A stretch of 28,594 bases of DNA from an uncultured Lactobacillus sp. (GTDB taxonomy: Bacteria > Bacillota > Bacilli > Lactobacillales > Lactobacillaceae): the NCBI GenBank assembly GCA_946409675.1, contig CAMJXI010000003.1:1-28594 (forward strand), in the 5' to 3' direction. The notes beneath the pieces were generated by a model. That model worked only from the letters and a program-made list of their open reading frames with translations. It was not told the DNA's origin and ran no database searches. Below are positions 15,875-23,535 of this stretch, in pieces; positions within the stretch are counted from its first letter, which is position 1; each line of letters opens with the position of its first letter. Made by a program: the position numbers and the translations under genes.

Positions 15875-16546
15875 TTGACAGAAATAATTAAAGCCAAAGA
15901 TCTTGGGATGTCGTTTGGCGACCAAGACGTCTTTGAAAATGTGAATTTTACAATTGAAAAAGGGTCAAAGACAGCGATTTTGGGTGAAAATGGCTCGGGA
16001 AAAACAACTTTGATTCGTATCATCATGAACACACTCTATCCGAAGTCTGGTTGGTTGATGATTTGTGACAAGGAAAATGGGCCATGTAAGATTGGCTATG
16101 TCCCACAATTTCGGGATATCGATCATGATTTTCCGTTATCCATTCGGAGTTTCGTGGAGTTGGGTGCGCCAATGTTTAAGAACGCCGAGTACAAGGCGCG
16201 CGTGGCTGAGGTTTTGGACAAAACTGAGCTGACAGAGATTGCGGATTATCGTTTAGGACGCGCATCTGGTGGCCAAAAACAAAGGGCATATTTAGCGCAA
16301 GCTTTACTAGATAATCCGGATTTGATCATCTTAGATGAAGCGACCGCAAGTTTAGACCCAGTTGCCAAGGAAACTTTACTGAGTTTACTTGATCGACTAA
16401 ACGAAACGGAAAAATTGACGATTGTCTTTACGACACATGACATCGAGTTAGCTAGAGCACATATGAACGAATATATTTTCTTTGCTAACGGGACGGCAAC
16501 CACCGGATCGATGAAAGATTTCGACTTGGGGGTGCATCATGTTTAG
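15875..16546 (+). CDS. Zinc/manganese-type ABC transporter ATPase
   Basis: This 223-aa ATPase belongs to the cluster-9 metal uptake family (ZnuC/AdcC/MntA-like). I choose TTG 15875 with GGGAG at 15864–15868; an earlier in-frame TTG at 15848 has no ribosome site. Motifs: Walker A GENGSGKTTLIR, the family-typical segment VPQFRDIDHDFPLSIRSFVELG, signature ASGGQKQRAYLAQAL, Walker B LIILDEATASLDP and H-loop TTHDIE. It overlaps the permease start by eight bases. No solute-binding protein gene is adjacent, so an AdcA- or MntC-like protein must be encoded elsewhere. The Zur-like palindrome upstream favours zinc over manganese, but the ATPase sequence alone cannot decide. Confidence 0.88.
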   Translation: MTEIIKAKDLGMSFGDQDVFENVNFTIEKGSKTAILGENGSGKTTLIRIIMNTLYPKSGWLMICDKENGPCKIGYVPQFRDIDHDFPLSIRSFVELGAPMFKNAEYKARVAEVLDKTELTEIADYRLGRASGGQKQRAYLAQALLDNPDLIILDEATASLDPVAKETLLSLLDRLNETEKLTIVFTTHDIELARAHMNEYIFFANGTATTGSMKDFDLGVHHV

Positions 16547-17330
16547 TTACGACTTTATGCAATATGCCTTCTTGGCAAGTACGTTGATCGCAATCACAAC
16601 TGGGATTGTTGGAGTGTTCGTTGTTGCCAGAAATCTAAGTTTCCTGGCGCACACTTTATCAGAAATCGGTTTTGCAGGTGCCGCCTTTGCGGTCTTCTTG
16701 AATATCCAACCACTCTGGGGGATGCTCCTGTTCACCCTTTTAGGTTCAGTTGGTGTTGGTGGCTTAAGCTTAAAGACCGACCAAAAAGAATCGTCAATCA
16801 GTGCCATTTCTGCCTTCTTTATTGGCTTAGGAATTCTTTTCCTCTCCATTTCAGGTTCGACCAGTCGCTATGCAACCAGCATCTTGTTTGGGAGTATTAT
16901 CGGGGTGGACTTTGATGGGGTGATGCAATTAGTGATTCTTTCCATCATTGTGTTGTTGATTATCGCAATTTTTTATCGCAAACTAACCTTTACTTCCTTT
17001 GATACGATTGGTGCACAAGCACATCGCTTACCAACTGGCATCATCAGTTTGATTTTCCTGATCATTTTGGCCATGAGTGTCAGTATTGGTTCCCAAATCG
17101 TGGGTTCGTTATTGGTCTTCATTCTTTTGACCCTGCCTGCTTCGAGTGCGAAGTATTTAGGCAAAACAGTACCGAAGATGATGATGTGGTCGGTTGGGAT
17201 TGCGTTAGTCGGCGTCTGGCTTGGCCTTTGGCTGGGTTACATGACTAACTTGCCGGTCACATTCTTTATTTCATTAATAGAGGTAATTATTTACTTAATC
17301 GTTTATCTGTACCATCTAAAAAACGCTTAA
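16539..17330 (+). CDS. Zinc/manganese-type ABC transporter permease (ABC-3 family)
   Basis: This 263-aa integral membrane protein is the channel partner of the preceding ATPase. About eight hydrophobic segments are present. Family features include VVARNLSFLAHTLSEIGFAG near the N-terminus (the His in this region is conserved in ABC-3 permeases), GTIGAQAHRLPTG-like coupling sequence (DTIGAQAHRLPTGI) and SIGSQIVGSLLVFILLTLPAS near the end. ATG 16539 lies within the ATPase 3' end, so translation is coupled. The stop codon falls in the bidirectional terminator that separates it from pepF. As in the ATPase, the metal is inferred from the upstream operator only. Confidence 0.9.
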   Translation: MFSYDFMQYAFLASTLIAITTGIVGVFVVARNLSFLAHTLSEIGFAGAAFAVFLNIQPLWGMLLFTLLGSVGVGGLSLKTDQKESSISAISAFFIGLGILFLSISGSTSRYATSILFGSIIGVDFDGVMQLVILSIIVLLIIAIFYRKLTFTSFDTIGAQAHRLPTGIISLIFLIILAMSVSIGSQIVGSLLVFILLTLPASSAKYLGKTVPKMMMWSVGIALVGVWLGLWLGYMTNLPVTFFISLIEVIIYLIVYLYHLKNA

Positions 17331-17354
17331 TCCTAAAAGGATCAAGCGTTTTTT
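17318..17354. terminator. Bidirectional terminator between the metal permease and pepF
   Basis: An 11-base arm of A residues plus ACGCTT (17318–17328) pairs with AAGCGTTTTTT (17344–17354), with inner pairs ATCCT/AGGAT and an AAA loop. It overlaps the permease stop codon and lies eight bases beyond the pepF stop. Confidence 0.88.
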
Positions 17355-17361
17355 CGTGCAA

Positions 17362-19176
17362 CTATTTATTTTGGTTAATCAATTCTTCTAATTCGTTCAA
17401 GCGTTCTTCAAAAATAGCGAAGGCCTTATCAAGGTATTCTGACTTGGTCATATCAACGCCAGCCTTTTGCATAATCTCAACTGGGTCTTTAGATGAACCA
17501 GCCTTAAGATATTCGAGGTATGCTTCTTGGCTACCAGGAACTTCGTGAGCAACTGCGTGACCCAATGTATTAGCAGCAGCAAAACCTGTTGCATATTGGT
17601 AAACGTAGTAGTTGTAATAGAAATGAGGAATTCTTGCCCATTCCCATGAAATTTCAGCATCTTTAGTCAATGATGAACCATAGTATTCTTGGTTCAAATT
17701 GCCATAGTATTCAGAAAGGTATTCGGCAGTCAATGGGTTACCGGCTGCATCTTGTTGGTGAATCCAGTCTTCGAATTCGGCAAATTGGGTTTGACGGAAC
17801 ATTGTACCCTTGAAGCCATCCAAGTAATAGTTCAAGACAAAGGCACGAACCTTAGGATCTGTTTGAGTCTTGAGCAAGTATTCAGTCAAGATAGCTTCGT
17901 TTGTAGTTGAGGCAATCTCAGCCACGAAGATAGGGTAGTCACCATAAACGTATTCTTGATTATGACGAGTATACCAACTGTGCATTGAATGGCCGGTCTC
18001 ATGAACCAAAGTATAAAGGTTAGAAATATTATCTTGCCAGTTCAATAATTCATAAGGTGGGGTATCATAACCACCACCAGAGTAAGCACCAGTGCGTTTG
18101 CCTTTTGATTCGACAACGTCTATGTAGCGATTGTTGAAAATCTCATCAACGTGGCTCAAGTAATCTGCACCAAGTGGAGCCAATGCTTTTTTAGCTTCGG
18201 CTTGTGCTTCTTCATAAGTGTAAGAAAGTTCTGGGGCACCAGTTAATGGAGCATACATATCCCATGAATTTAATTCATCCAATTTAAGAATCTTTTTACG
18301 GAGTGCTACATAGCGATGTAACAATGGAAGATACTTGTGGACTGAGTTAACTAAGTTGTCATAAACGACTGCTGGAATGTTGTTGTCAGCAAGAGCAGCT
18401 TCTTTGGCATCGCTGTAGTGGTGAACTTGTGCCATGAAGTTATGACGCTTGATTTCGCCTGAAAGTGTTTGAGCCAATGTGTTCTTGAATTGGCCGTAAG
18501 TTTGATACATTGCTTTAAATGCACCTTCACGCAATTCGGGATTGAGTGATTCAAGCAAGACACTGTAAAGTCCATCAGACATTTGAACCATGTCGCCATT
18601 TTCGTCTTCAACATAAGGGTATTCCATGTCGGAGTTAGTCAACACGTTAAATGCACCATGTGATGATTCGAAGACGTCTTGTGCACCAGCCAAAAGCTTC
18701 TCTTGTTCGCTTGGCAAAATGTGTTCTTTTTGACGGCTGATTTTGTCTAAGTAGTGGCGGTAAAGTTCCAGCTTTGGTTCTTCAGCTAAGAAGCCTTCCA
18801 AAACCTTAGTATCGATGCTGAGGATTTCTGGTTCCAAGAAAGAGCCAGCGGCTGCAACGTTAGCATAAAGTGTTGCGGCACGGGCATTTAAAGCGAGGTT
18901 GGTACTGTTGTTAGTATCTTGGTCGCTCTTCATGCTTGCGTAAACATAAACTGTTTCCAATTTACGGTATGTTTTTAAAATTGTTTCGAGGCCTGTTAAC
19001 AAGTCTTGTGCGGATTTGCCAAGAGTTCCAGCAACTTTTTCGACGTCCGGAATGCTTTCTTTCACCTCAGTGAAAGCTGCTTCGAATACTGCGTCGTCTT
19101 TAAAAATTAAACCTAAATTCCAAGTTAGTTCTTCTGGTACTTCGTTACGATTTGGTAAATGTGATGGATCTGTCAT
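17362..19176 (-). CDS. pepF: Oligoendopeptidase F (M3B family)
   Basis: This 604-aa cytoplasmic zinc metallopeptidase cleaves short oligopeptides of roughly 7–17 residues, contributing to peptide use or signal-peptide turnover. The active site is visible as His392-Glu393-x-x-His396 in LVHETGHSMHSWY, and the third ligand is expected in the downstream FVAEIASTTNEA segment (Glu). The N-terminal helical domain begins RNEVPEELTWNLGLIF, characteristic of PepF, and the C-terminal segment GNLNQEYYG is also typical. The start at 19176 is well supported by AGGAGGG eight bases upstream on the minus strand. The gene is monocistronic, convergent with the metal transporter and divergent from the LCP gene. 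A possible extended −10 (TGTGATAAT, minus strand, 19207–19215) precedes it. Confidence 0.96.
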   Translation of the reverse strand: MTDPSHLPNRNEVPEELTWNLGLIFKDDAVFEAAFTEVKESIPDVEKVAGTLGKSAQDLLTGLETILKTYRKLETVYVYASMKSDQDTNNSTNLALNARAATLYANVAAAGSFLEPEILSIDTKVLEGFLAEEPKLELYRHYLDKISRQKEHILPSEQEKLLAGAQDVFESSHGAFNVLTNSDMEYPYVEDENGDMVQMSDGLYSVLLESLNPELREGAFKAMYQTYGQFKNTLAQTLSGEIKRHNFMAQVHHYSDAKEAALADNNIPAVVYDNLVNSVHKYLPLLHRYVALRKKILKLDELNSWDMYAPLTGAPELSYTYEEAQAEAKKALAPLGADYLSHVDEIFNNRYIDVVESKGKRTGAYSGGGYDTPPYELLNWQDNISNLYTLVHETGHSMHSWYTRHNQEYVYGDYPIFVAEIASTTNEAILTEYLLKTQTDPKVRAFVLNYYLDGFKGTMFRQTQFAEFEDWIHQQDAAGNPLTAEYLSEYYGNLNQEYYGSSLTKDAEISWEWARIPHFYYNYYVYQYATGFAAANTLGHAVAHEVPGSQEAYLEYLKAGSSKDPVEIMQKAGVDMTKSEYLDKAFAIFEERLNELEELINQNK

Positions 19177-19206
19177 TGTAAAATCCCTCCTGTCTTATAA
19201 AACTAC

Positions 19207-19215
19207 ATTATCACA
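19207..19215 (-). promoter_or_regulatory. Candidate extended −10 of pepF
   Basis: The minus strand reads TGTGATAAT, an extended −10 form, about 31 bases before the pepF start. No convincing −35 is visible. Confidence 0.35.
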
Positions 19216-19361
19216 ACTTGAATATTAACGAAATTAATTTTTTCGCCACAATTTACTAATTTCCATCCGTTTTTGTTAATTCTTTTCAAAGTTCAAATTT
19301 ATTTAATGCAATAGAAATTAAAAATGTTTAGAATAAAAACAACAACACAAAGGAAATGAAT

Positions 19362-20474
19362 ATGGAACCTAAAAAACGCGCGCGTAAACTACAAAGAAAC
19401 ACTTCTTTTAGTAATAAAAATAATAAATCGGGGAAAGGTGCTGGGAGCTTGTTCTTAAAGTTTCTGGGACTGATAGCTTTATTATTGGTAACGGGAACGG
19501 CGGCTTGGGGTGCAAAAGCTTATTTTGACGTTCGAAGTGCTGCAGATTCTGCTTATCAAAGTACCGGTAAGGAATCGGCTTTAATCTCCAAAAAGAAACC
19601 ATTCTCAATTTTAATATTGGGGGTTGATACAGGGATTGAGGGCCGTAAGGACCGCGGTAACTCGGATACGATGATTTTGGTATCGATTAATCCAAAAACG
19701 GAGAAGGCAGTGATGACTTCAATTCCACGGGATTTGATGGCTCAAATTAAAGGAATTAAGCAATTTGATATCGCTAAGATTAATTCTTCCTATTTAATGA
19801 ATGGGGCTGAGTCGTCCATGGCGACCGTGTCAGAGCTTTTAAACGTTCCGGTAGATTATTACGCCACTGTGGATATGAAAGCCTTAGAGAACCTAGTTGA
19901 CGCTCTTGGTGGTGTCGAGGTCGATGTGCCATTTAGCTTCTCATATGACTCAAGCACGTTTAAAAAGGGTAAGGCTACTCTGACTGGTAAGAGCGCATTA
20001 GCTTATGCTCGGATGCGCCATGATGATCCAGAGGGCGATTACGGTCGTCAGAAGCGTCAAAGACAAATTATCCAAGCGATTGTTAAAAAAGGTATGTCGT
20101 TAGATGGTATCTCAAATTACCAAAAGATTTTGAAGGTGATTACGAAGTACGCGAAGACGAATATGTCGTTTGACGATATGCTCGGAGTAGTCATGAATTA
20201 CCGTGGAGCTGCCAAGAGCTTGAACTCTAACTATATTCAAGGACATGATGCTTGGATTGGGGATGCAGCTTATCAAGTAGCTTCTACGGAAGACTTACAG
20301 AAGATGTCCGACTTGCACCGAAAACTTCTAGGGTTGAAGAAACAAACGCTGAAGAATGAAGTTACACGTCAAAATGCGCTGCAAACTGGCTTGAATTGGG
20401 ATGATTTAACGGCGTTCACCAATTACTATGTCTATGCCGAGGGTAGTGATACGGAGTATTGGCAAGGGTTGTAA
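19362..20474 (+). CDS. LytR-CpsA-Psr (LCP) family cell-wall glycopolymer ligase
   Basis: LCP proteins transfer teichoic acid or polysaccharide precursors from undecaprenyl carriers to peptidoglycan, outside the membrane. I prefer ATG 19362 (370 aa), seven bases from AAAGGA; ATG 19356 is only one base from it. The cytoplasmic N-terminus is strongly basic (EPKKRARKLQRN), followed by one membrane helix (about residues 30–50). The LCP domain (about 75–240) has FSILILGVDTG, the conserved Arg/Asp cluster GRKDRGNSDTMILVSINP, MTSIPRDLM, the KINSSYLMNGAE segment, DALGGVEVDV and AYARMRHDDPEGDYGRQ-type motifs with the conserved catalytic Arg residues. The C-terminal 100 residues are less conserved. The gene appears monocistronic, followed by a large hairpin element. 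Confidence 0.93.
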   Translation: MEPKKRARKLQRNTSFSNKNNKSGKGAGSLFLKFLGLIALLLVTGTAAWGAKAYFDVRSAADSAYQSTGKESALISKKKPFSILILGVDTGIEGRKDRGNSDTMILVSINPKTEKAVMTSIPRDLMAQIKGIKQFDIAKINSSYLMNGAESSMATVSELLNVPVDYYATVDMKALENLVDALGGVEVDVPFSFSYDSSTFKKGKATLTGKSALAYARMRHDDPEGDYGRQKRQRQIIQAIVKKGMSLDGISNYQKILKVITKYAKTNMSFDDMLGVVMNYRGAAKSLNSNYIQGHDAWIGDAAYQVASTEDLQKMSDLHRKLLGLKKQTLKNEVTRQNALQTGLNWDDLTAFTNYYVYAEGSDTEYWQGL

Positions 20475-20482
20475 AAAGAAAT

Positions 20483-20751
20483 AAGTGCGACAATCAACGG
20501 TTAGCATTCGAGTACTAACGAAAAAATCGGTTATCTCTTCGTGAGATAGCCGATTTTTAGTTAGACGGAGAATGTTGTTGATTGGAGCACGTTAAGGATA
20601 GAAGCCTGACACCAATCTTCTTGTAGTGCGAGTCACTAACGTGCGATAACAAGCAGCTGTCTGCGCCTAATAAAAAATGCCAACCATCTTCTTAGAAGAT
20701 AGTCGACATTTTCCTTTAGTGCTCAACAGCTAAATGCTTGTTATCGCACTT
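20483..20751. repeat. Composite inverted-repeat element, 269 bp, with AAGTGCGA termini
   Basis: The element is bounded by AAGTGCGAC (20483–20491) and the inverted copy ending TCGCACTT (20744–20751). It contains three hairpins. The first (20485–20590) nests the pairs GTGC/GCAC, CAATCAAC/GTTGATTG, GCATTC/GAATGT and CTAAC/GTTAG around a terminator-like core. The second pairs GCACGTTA (20587–20594) with TAACGTGC (20637–20644). The third (20641–20749) has perfect 14-base arms (GTGCGATAACAAGC) with inner pairs AGCTGT/ACAGCT. GTGCGA occurs three times directly and once inverted. The element fills the convergent gap between two cell-surface genes and may be a mobile miniature repeat, a double terminator, or both. 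Confidence 0.75.
20522..20558. terminator. Bidirectional terminator core inside the repeat element
   Basis: A 16-bp stem (AAAAATCGGTTATCTC paired with its complement, one G·T) has the loop TTCGT and ends in a T run on either strand. It should terminate the LCP transcript. Confidence 0.85.
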
Positions 20752-20752
20752 C

Positions 20753-21388
20753 TTATAAAACTTCAACCGTAGCATACAAGATACCAGCAGATGGAATCAT
20801 GTTACTTGGCATAGCTACATCCAATTGTCTTGGATTTGCATAAGCGAAGGTACCAGTATCATTAACTGTCCGATACCAAACTGTACCGTTGCTCAAAGTA
20901 ATCTTTAATCGAGTTCCCTTAGGGAAAACGGAAAGGTTAGCAGCAACACCGCTATAACCCATGTTTGAGCCTAAAACAGCTGGATCATAGAAGCTCAATT
21001 TGAATTGGCCTTTATTTACACCAGAAACTGTTTTAGTAGGTGCTTGTGATACTGTTTGTGCTTGAGCCTTAGCTTTTGCAGCAGCAGCAGCTTTTGCTTT
21101 CGCAGCGGCAGCAGCCTTAGCTTTTGCTTGTGCGGCAGTTTTAGCGACGTTTTCTCTGCGAGTTTGTTCTGCTTTAACTGCAGTCAACTTTTGAATTCTA
21201 GCTTGTGCGTTCTTGTTAGCTTCGAATTTTTGGCTCATCAATGTTGGTTTGATTGTATTTTCGACTACTACTGGGTTAATTGCGTTCGCGTCAATTTCTG
21301 CCGCAAATGCAGTTGGAAAGTTGAAGCTTGCAACGAAGAGCAACGCTGCAGCTGCAATGATAGAAAAATGCTTTTTTAAGAAATTCAT
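20753..21388 (-). CDS. Secreted 3D-domain protein (RlpA/Sps-like double-psi barrel)
   Basis: This 211-aa exported protein has a signal peptide ending near residue 29 (TAFA|AEID). A central alanine/lysine/glutamine-rich helical region (about residues 80–115) contains an internal repeat AKAKAAAA twice in succession, probably an extended or coiled spacer. The C-terminal domain (about 127–211) holds the 3D signature: FKLSFYDP, RLKITLSNGTVWYRTVNDTG and NPRQLDVAMP, with the conserved Asp residues in NDTG and QLDVAMP. 3D domains occur in lytic transglycosylase-like cell-wall proteins (YabE, YocH, Sps). No LysM is seen. The start at 21388 follows AAGGAG on the minus strand. The stop codon abuts the composite repeat element, which probably terminates it. 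Confidence 0.88.
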   Translation of the reverse strand: MNFLKKHFSIIAAAALLFVASFNFPTAFAAEIDANAINPVVVENTIKPTLMSQKFEANKNAQARIQKLTAVKAEQTRRENVAKTAAQAKAKAAAAAKAKAAAAAKAKAQAQTVSQAPTKTVSGVNKGQFKLSFYDPAVLGSNMGYSGVAANLSVFPKGTRLKITLSNGTVWYRTVNDTGTFAYANPRQLDVAMPSNMIPSAGILYATVEVL

Positions 21389-21434
21389 GTATTCTCCTTT
21401 AAATATCTGTGTTCCTCATATATGAACGTTGTTA

Positions 21435-21440
21435 ATTATA
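21435..21440 (-). promoter_or_regulatory. −10 element of the 3D-domain gene
   Basis: A perfect TATAAT lies on the minus strand about 47 bases before the start codon; the −35 is poor, which would fit an activated promoter. A WalR-like half-site (TGTAAC) lies further upstream at 21473–21478. Confidence 0.45.
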
Positions 21441-21469
21441 GGGTATGATTGTTTCAGAGAAATATTCAT

Positions 21470-21521
21470 CATGTTACAGTTTTGGACTATACTGAAATGT
21501 ATGAAATAATTCTGTAACATG
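21470..21521. promoter_or_regulatory. 10-bp inverted repeat flanking a divergent promoter
   Basis: CATGTTACAG (21470–21479) and CTGTAACATG (21512–21521) are perfect inverted copies 32 bases apart. Between them lies a plus-strand promoter, TTGGAC (21482–21487) and AATAAT (21505–21510), spaced by 17 with a TG extension. The arms sit just upstream of the −35 and over the start point, consistent with an operator pair in the divergent region. Confidence 0.55.
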
Positions 21522-21570
21522 TGAAATATTACGTTAATAAAGAATAATTGTTATTAAATGAGGTTTTGAG

Positions 21571-21939
21571 ATGAAAAAAGGACAATATTATCCAACAGTT
21601 TTTGCAACGTTTAGTGCCATAATCGCCTTTATAGCGGGGGCTGCCATAAGTAGTCGAACTTTCAATTTGGACATGAAATGGTCCGTGTTAGTTGGAATGT
21701 TCGTTGGTTTGTTATTTTACATTTTGTCATATTTCAGAGCGAAGGCCTCTGTCGAAATAAAGCGCATTACTAAGAAGTTTAACTTAACAAGTAGTGAACT
21801 TGCCAAGATTACGGGCTTGCGCGAAAGTGACTTTCCTATATATAATGGTAGTTTAAATCTAATCGTTCCAAAGAAGCATTGGCCCAAAATTCTAGATCGA
21901 TTACAAGAGTATGAACGGGCACAGGAGAGTAATAAATGA
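21571..21939 (+). CDS. Small membrane protein of unknown function
   Basis: I do not recognise this 122-aa protein. It has two hydrophobic helices (about residues 8–27 and 38–56), short basic turns, then a soluble, positively charged C-terminal half. That half contains a helix-rich segment with KFNLTSSELAKITGL, which resembles a helix-turn-helix or a small helical domain but has no clear family signature. ATG 21571 is preceded by GAGG. The stop codon overlaps the ABC-F start codon (ATGA), and the ABC-F ribosome site AGGAG is inside this gene, so the two are translationally coupled. A role in membrane stress or as a partner of the ABC-F protein is possible but unproved. Confidence 0.8.
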   Translation: MKKGQYYPTVFATFSAIIAFIAGAAISSRTFNLDMKWSVLVGMFVGLLFYILSYFRAKASVEIKRITKKFNLTSSELAKITGLRESDFPIYNGSLNLIVPKKHWPKILDRLQEYERAQESNK

Positions 21940-23483
21940 GTTTATTAACTGTTGAGAATTTATCACACAGTTTCATTGATAAAGAATTATACAAAGATAC
22001 AGGCTTTACACTGAATAAAGAAGATCACATGGGAGTTACCGGCCAGAATGGTGTTGGTAAGAGTACCCTGATTAACATCCTTATTAACAAAATCGATGCC
22101 GATGAAGGAAAAATCACCTGGCAGAAGAACGTTGACGTTGGTTATTTGGATCAATACGCCAAATTAACCCCAGGGATGAGTATCAAAGAATTTTTGATGA
22201 CCGCCTTCGATAAATTGTTTGCTGAAGAAAAAAGAATGCAACAACTATATGAAGACTACGCCGTTTCTTTTTCCGATAAAGACTTGGAAAAGGCCGGCCG
22301 TATCCAAACTGATCTGGAAGAACAAGGCTTTTACGACCTCGAAACACGGGTTGAACAAGTCGCTACAGGTCTGGGACTCGATGTCTTAGGTTATGACCAC
22401 GATGTGAGTGAACTTAGTGGTGGCCAACGTTCAAAGATTATCTTGTCGAAGTTGCTGTTACAAAATCCAGACGTCTTAGTCTTGGACGAACCAACCAACT
22501 ACCTTGATGTTAACCATATTGCTTGGTTAAGTGACTACCTCAATAATTTCGAAGGAGCTTACCTCGTAGTCAGCCATGACTATGATTTCCTCGAAAAAAT
22601 CACTAACTGTATTATTGATGTTGAGTTCGGCAAAATCACCAAGTATAAAGGCCAACTTGGCCAAGCCTTAAAGCAAAAGGAAGCGAATAAGGAAAGTTAT
22701 TTGCGTGCCTTTGAAAACCAACAAGCGAAAATCTTGAAAACCGAAGCTTATATAAGGAAGTTTAAAGCCGGGACACGTTCTAAAAGTGCGCAATCTCGTG
22801 TTAAACAGTTGAACCGGATGGATAAGATGGATCCACCCAAGATTAACAAGACTAGTAACTTCGAGTTCCCTTATTTACCAACTGTTAGTCGGATTCTTTT
22901 GCAGGCCCAAGACTTGGTTATCGGATACGACGGCCATGCCTTAGTCAGCGAAGCCTTTAACTTCTCCGTTGGGAACGACGAGAAAGTTGCCATCACCGGG
23001 TTTAACGGGATTGGTAAGTCAACGCTGTTGAAGACCGTTCTTGGTCAAATTCCCGCAATTTACGGGGGATACGACCTCAACCAAACAGCTAAGCTTGGTT
23101 ACTTCAAACAAGATCTTAATTGGGAAAACGGTAATGCTACCCCATTCCAATTCATGCAACAAAATTTTGAAGACAAGAAACAAAAAGAATTACGGACTGT
23201 CCTAGCTCGAGCTGGCCTAAACGCCCAACAAGTGATGTCACCACTTAAATCACTTTCTGGTGGGGAACAAATGAAGGTTAAACTCGCTAAGTTAATGATG
23301 GAACCAAGTAACTTGCTCTTCTTGGATGAACCAACCAACCATTTGGATGTTGTAACTAAAGATGCCTTGCGTAAAGCTATCATCGAATATCCCGGTGGCG
23401 TTGTCGTCGTTTCCCATGAAAAGGACTTCTTCGAAGGAGATTGGGTCGACAAAGTAATTGATATTGAAAAAATGAATAAATAA
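21936..23483 (+). CDS. ABC-F family ATPase (YkpA/YbiT-like)
   Basis: This 515-aa soluble protein has two ATP-binding domains and no membrane domain, as in the ribosome-binding ABC-F family. Domain 1 has Walker A GQNGVGKSTL, signature LSGGQRSKI and Walker B VLVLDEPTNYLD. A linker (about residues 240–305) rich in Lys/Gln/Arg has the family sequence FKAGTRSKSAQSRVKQL. Domain 2 has Walker A GFNGIGKSTL, signature LSGGEQMKVK and Walker B LLFLDEPTNHLD. Length and linker point to the YkpA/YbiT group, thought to act on translating ribosomes, and not to the antibiotic-protection group. It overlaps the upstream membrane-protein gene by four bases. No recognisable C-terminal extension is present. Confidence 0.92.
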   Translation: MSLLTVENLSHSFIDKELYKDTGFTLNKEDHMGVTGQNGVGKSTLINILINKIDADEGKITWQKNVDVGYLDQYAKLTPGMSIKEFLMTAFDKLFAEEKRMQQLYEDYAVSFSDKDLEKAGRIQTDLEEQGFYDLETRVEQVATGLGLDVLGYDHDVSELSGGQRSKIILSKLLLQNPDVLVLDEPTNYLDVNHIAWLSDYLNNFEGAYLVVSHDYDFLEKITNCIIDVEFGKITKYKGQLGQALKQKEANKESYLRAFENQQAKILKTEAYIRKFKAGTRSKSAQSRVKQLNRMDKMDPPKINKTSNFEFPYLPTVSRILLQAQDLVIGYDGHALVSEAFNFSVGNDEKVAITGFNGIGKSTLLKTVLGQIPAIYGGYDLNQTAKLGYFKQDLNWENGNATPFQFMQQNFEDKKQKELRTVLARAGLNAQQVMSPLKSLSGGEQMKVKLAKLMMEPSNLLFLDEPTNHLDVVTKDALRKAIIEYPGGVVVVSHEKDFFEGDWVDKVIDIEKMNK

Positions 23484-23535
23484 GTCATACTTGTGTAGAG
23501 ATTAAATTTTTAATCACCAATATTAGGGAAAGAAC

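Noticed and set aside
23500..23515. GATTAAATTTTTAATC palindrome after the ABC-F gene as a terminator
   Set aside because: The stem is purely weak pairs apart from the end base, and no T run follows.
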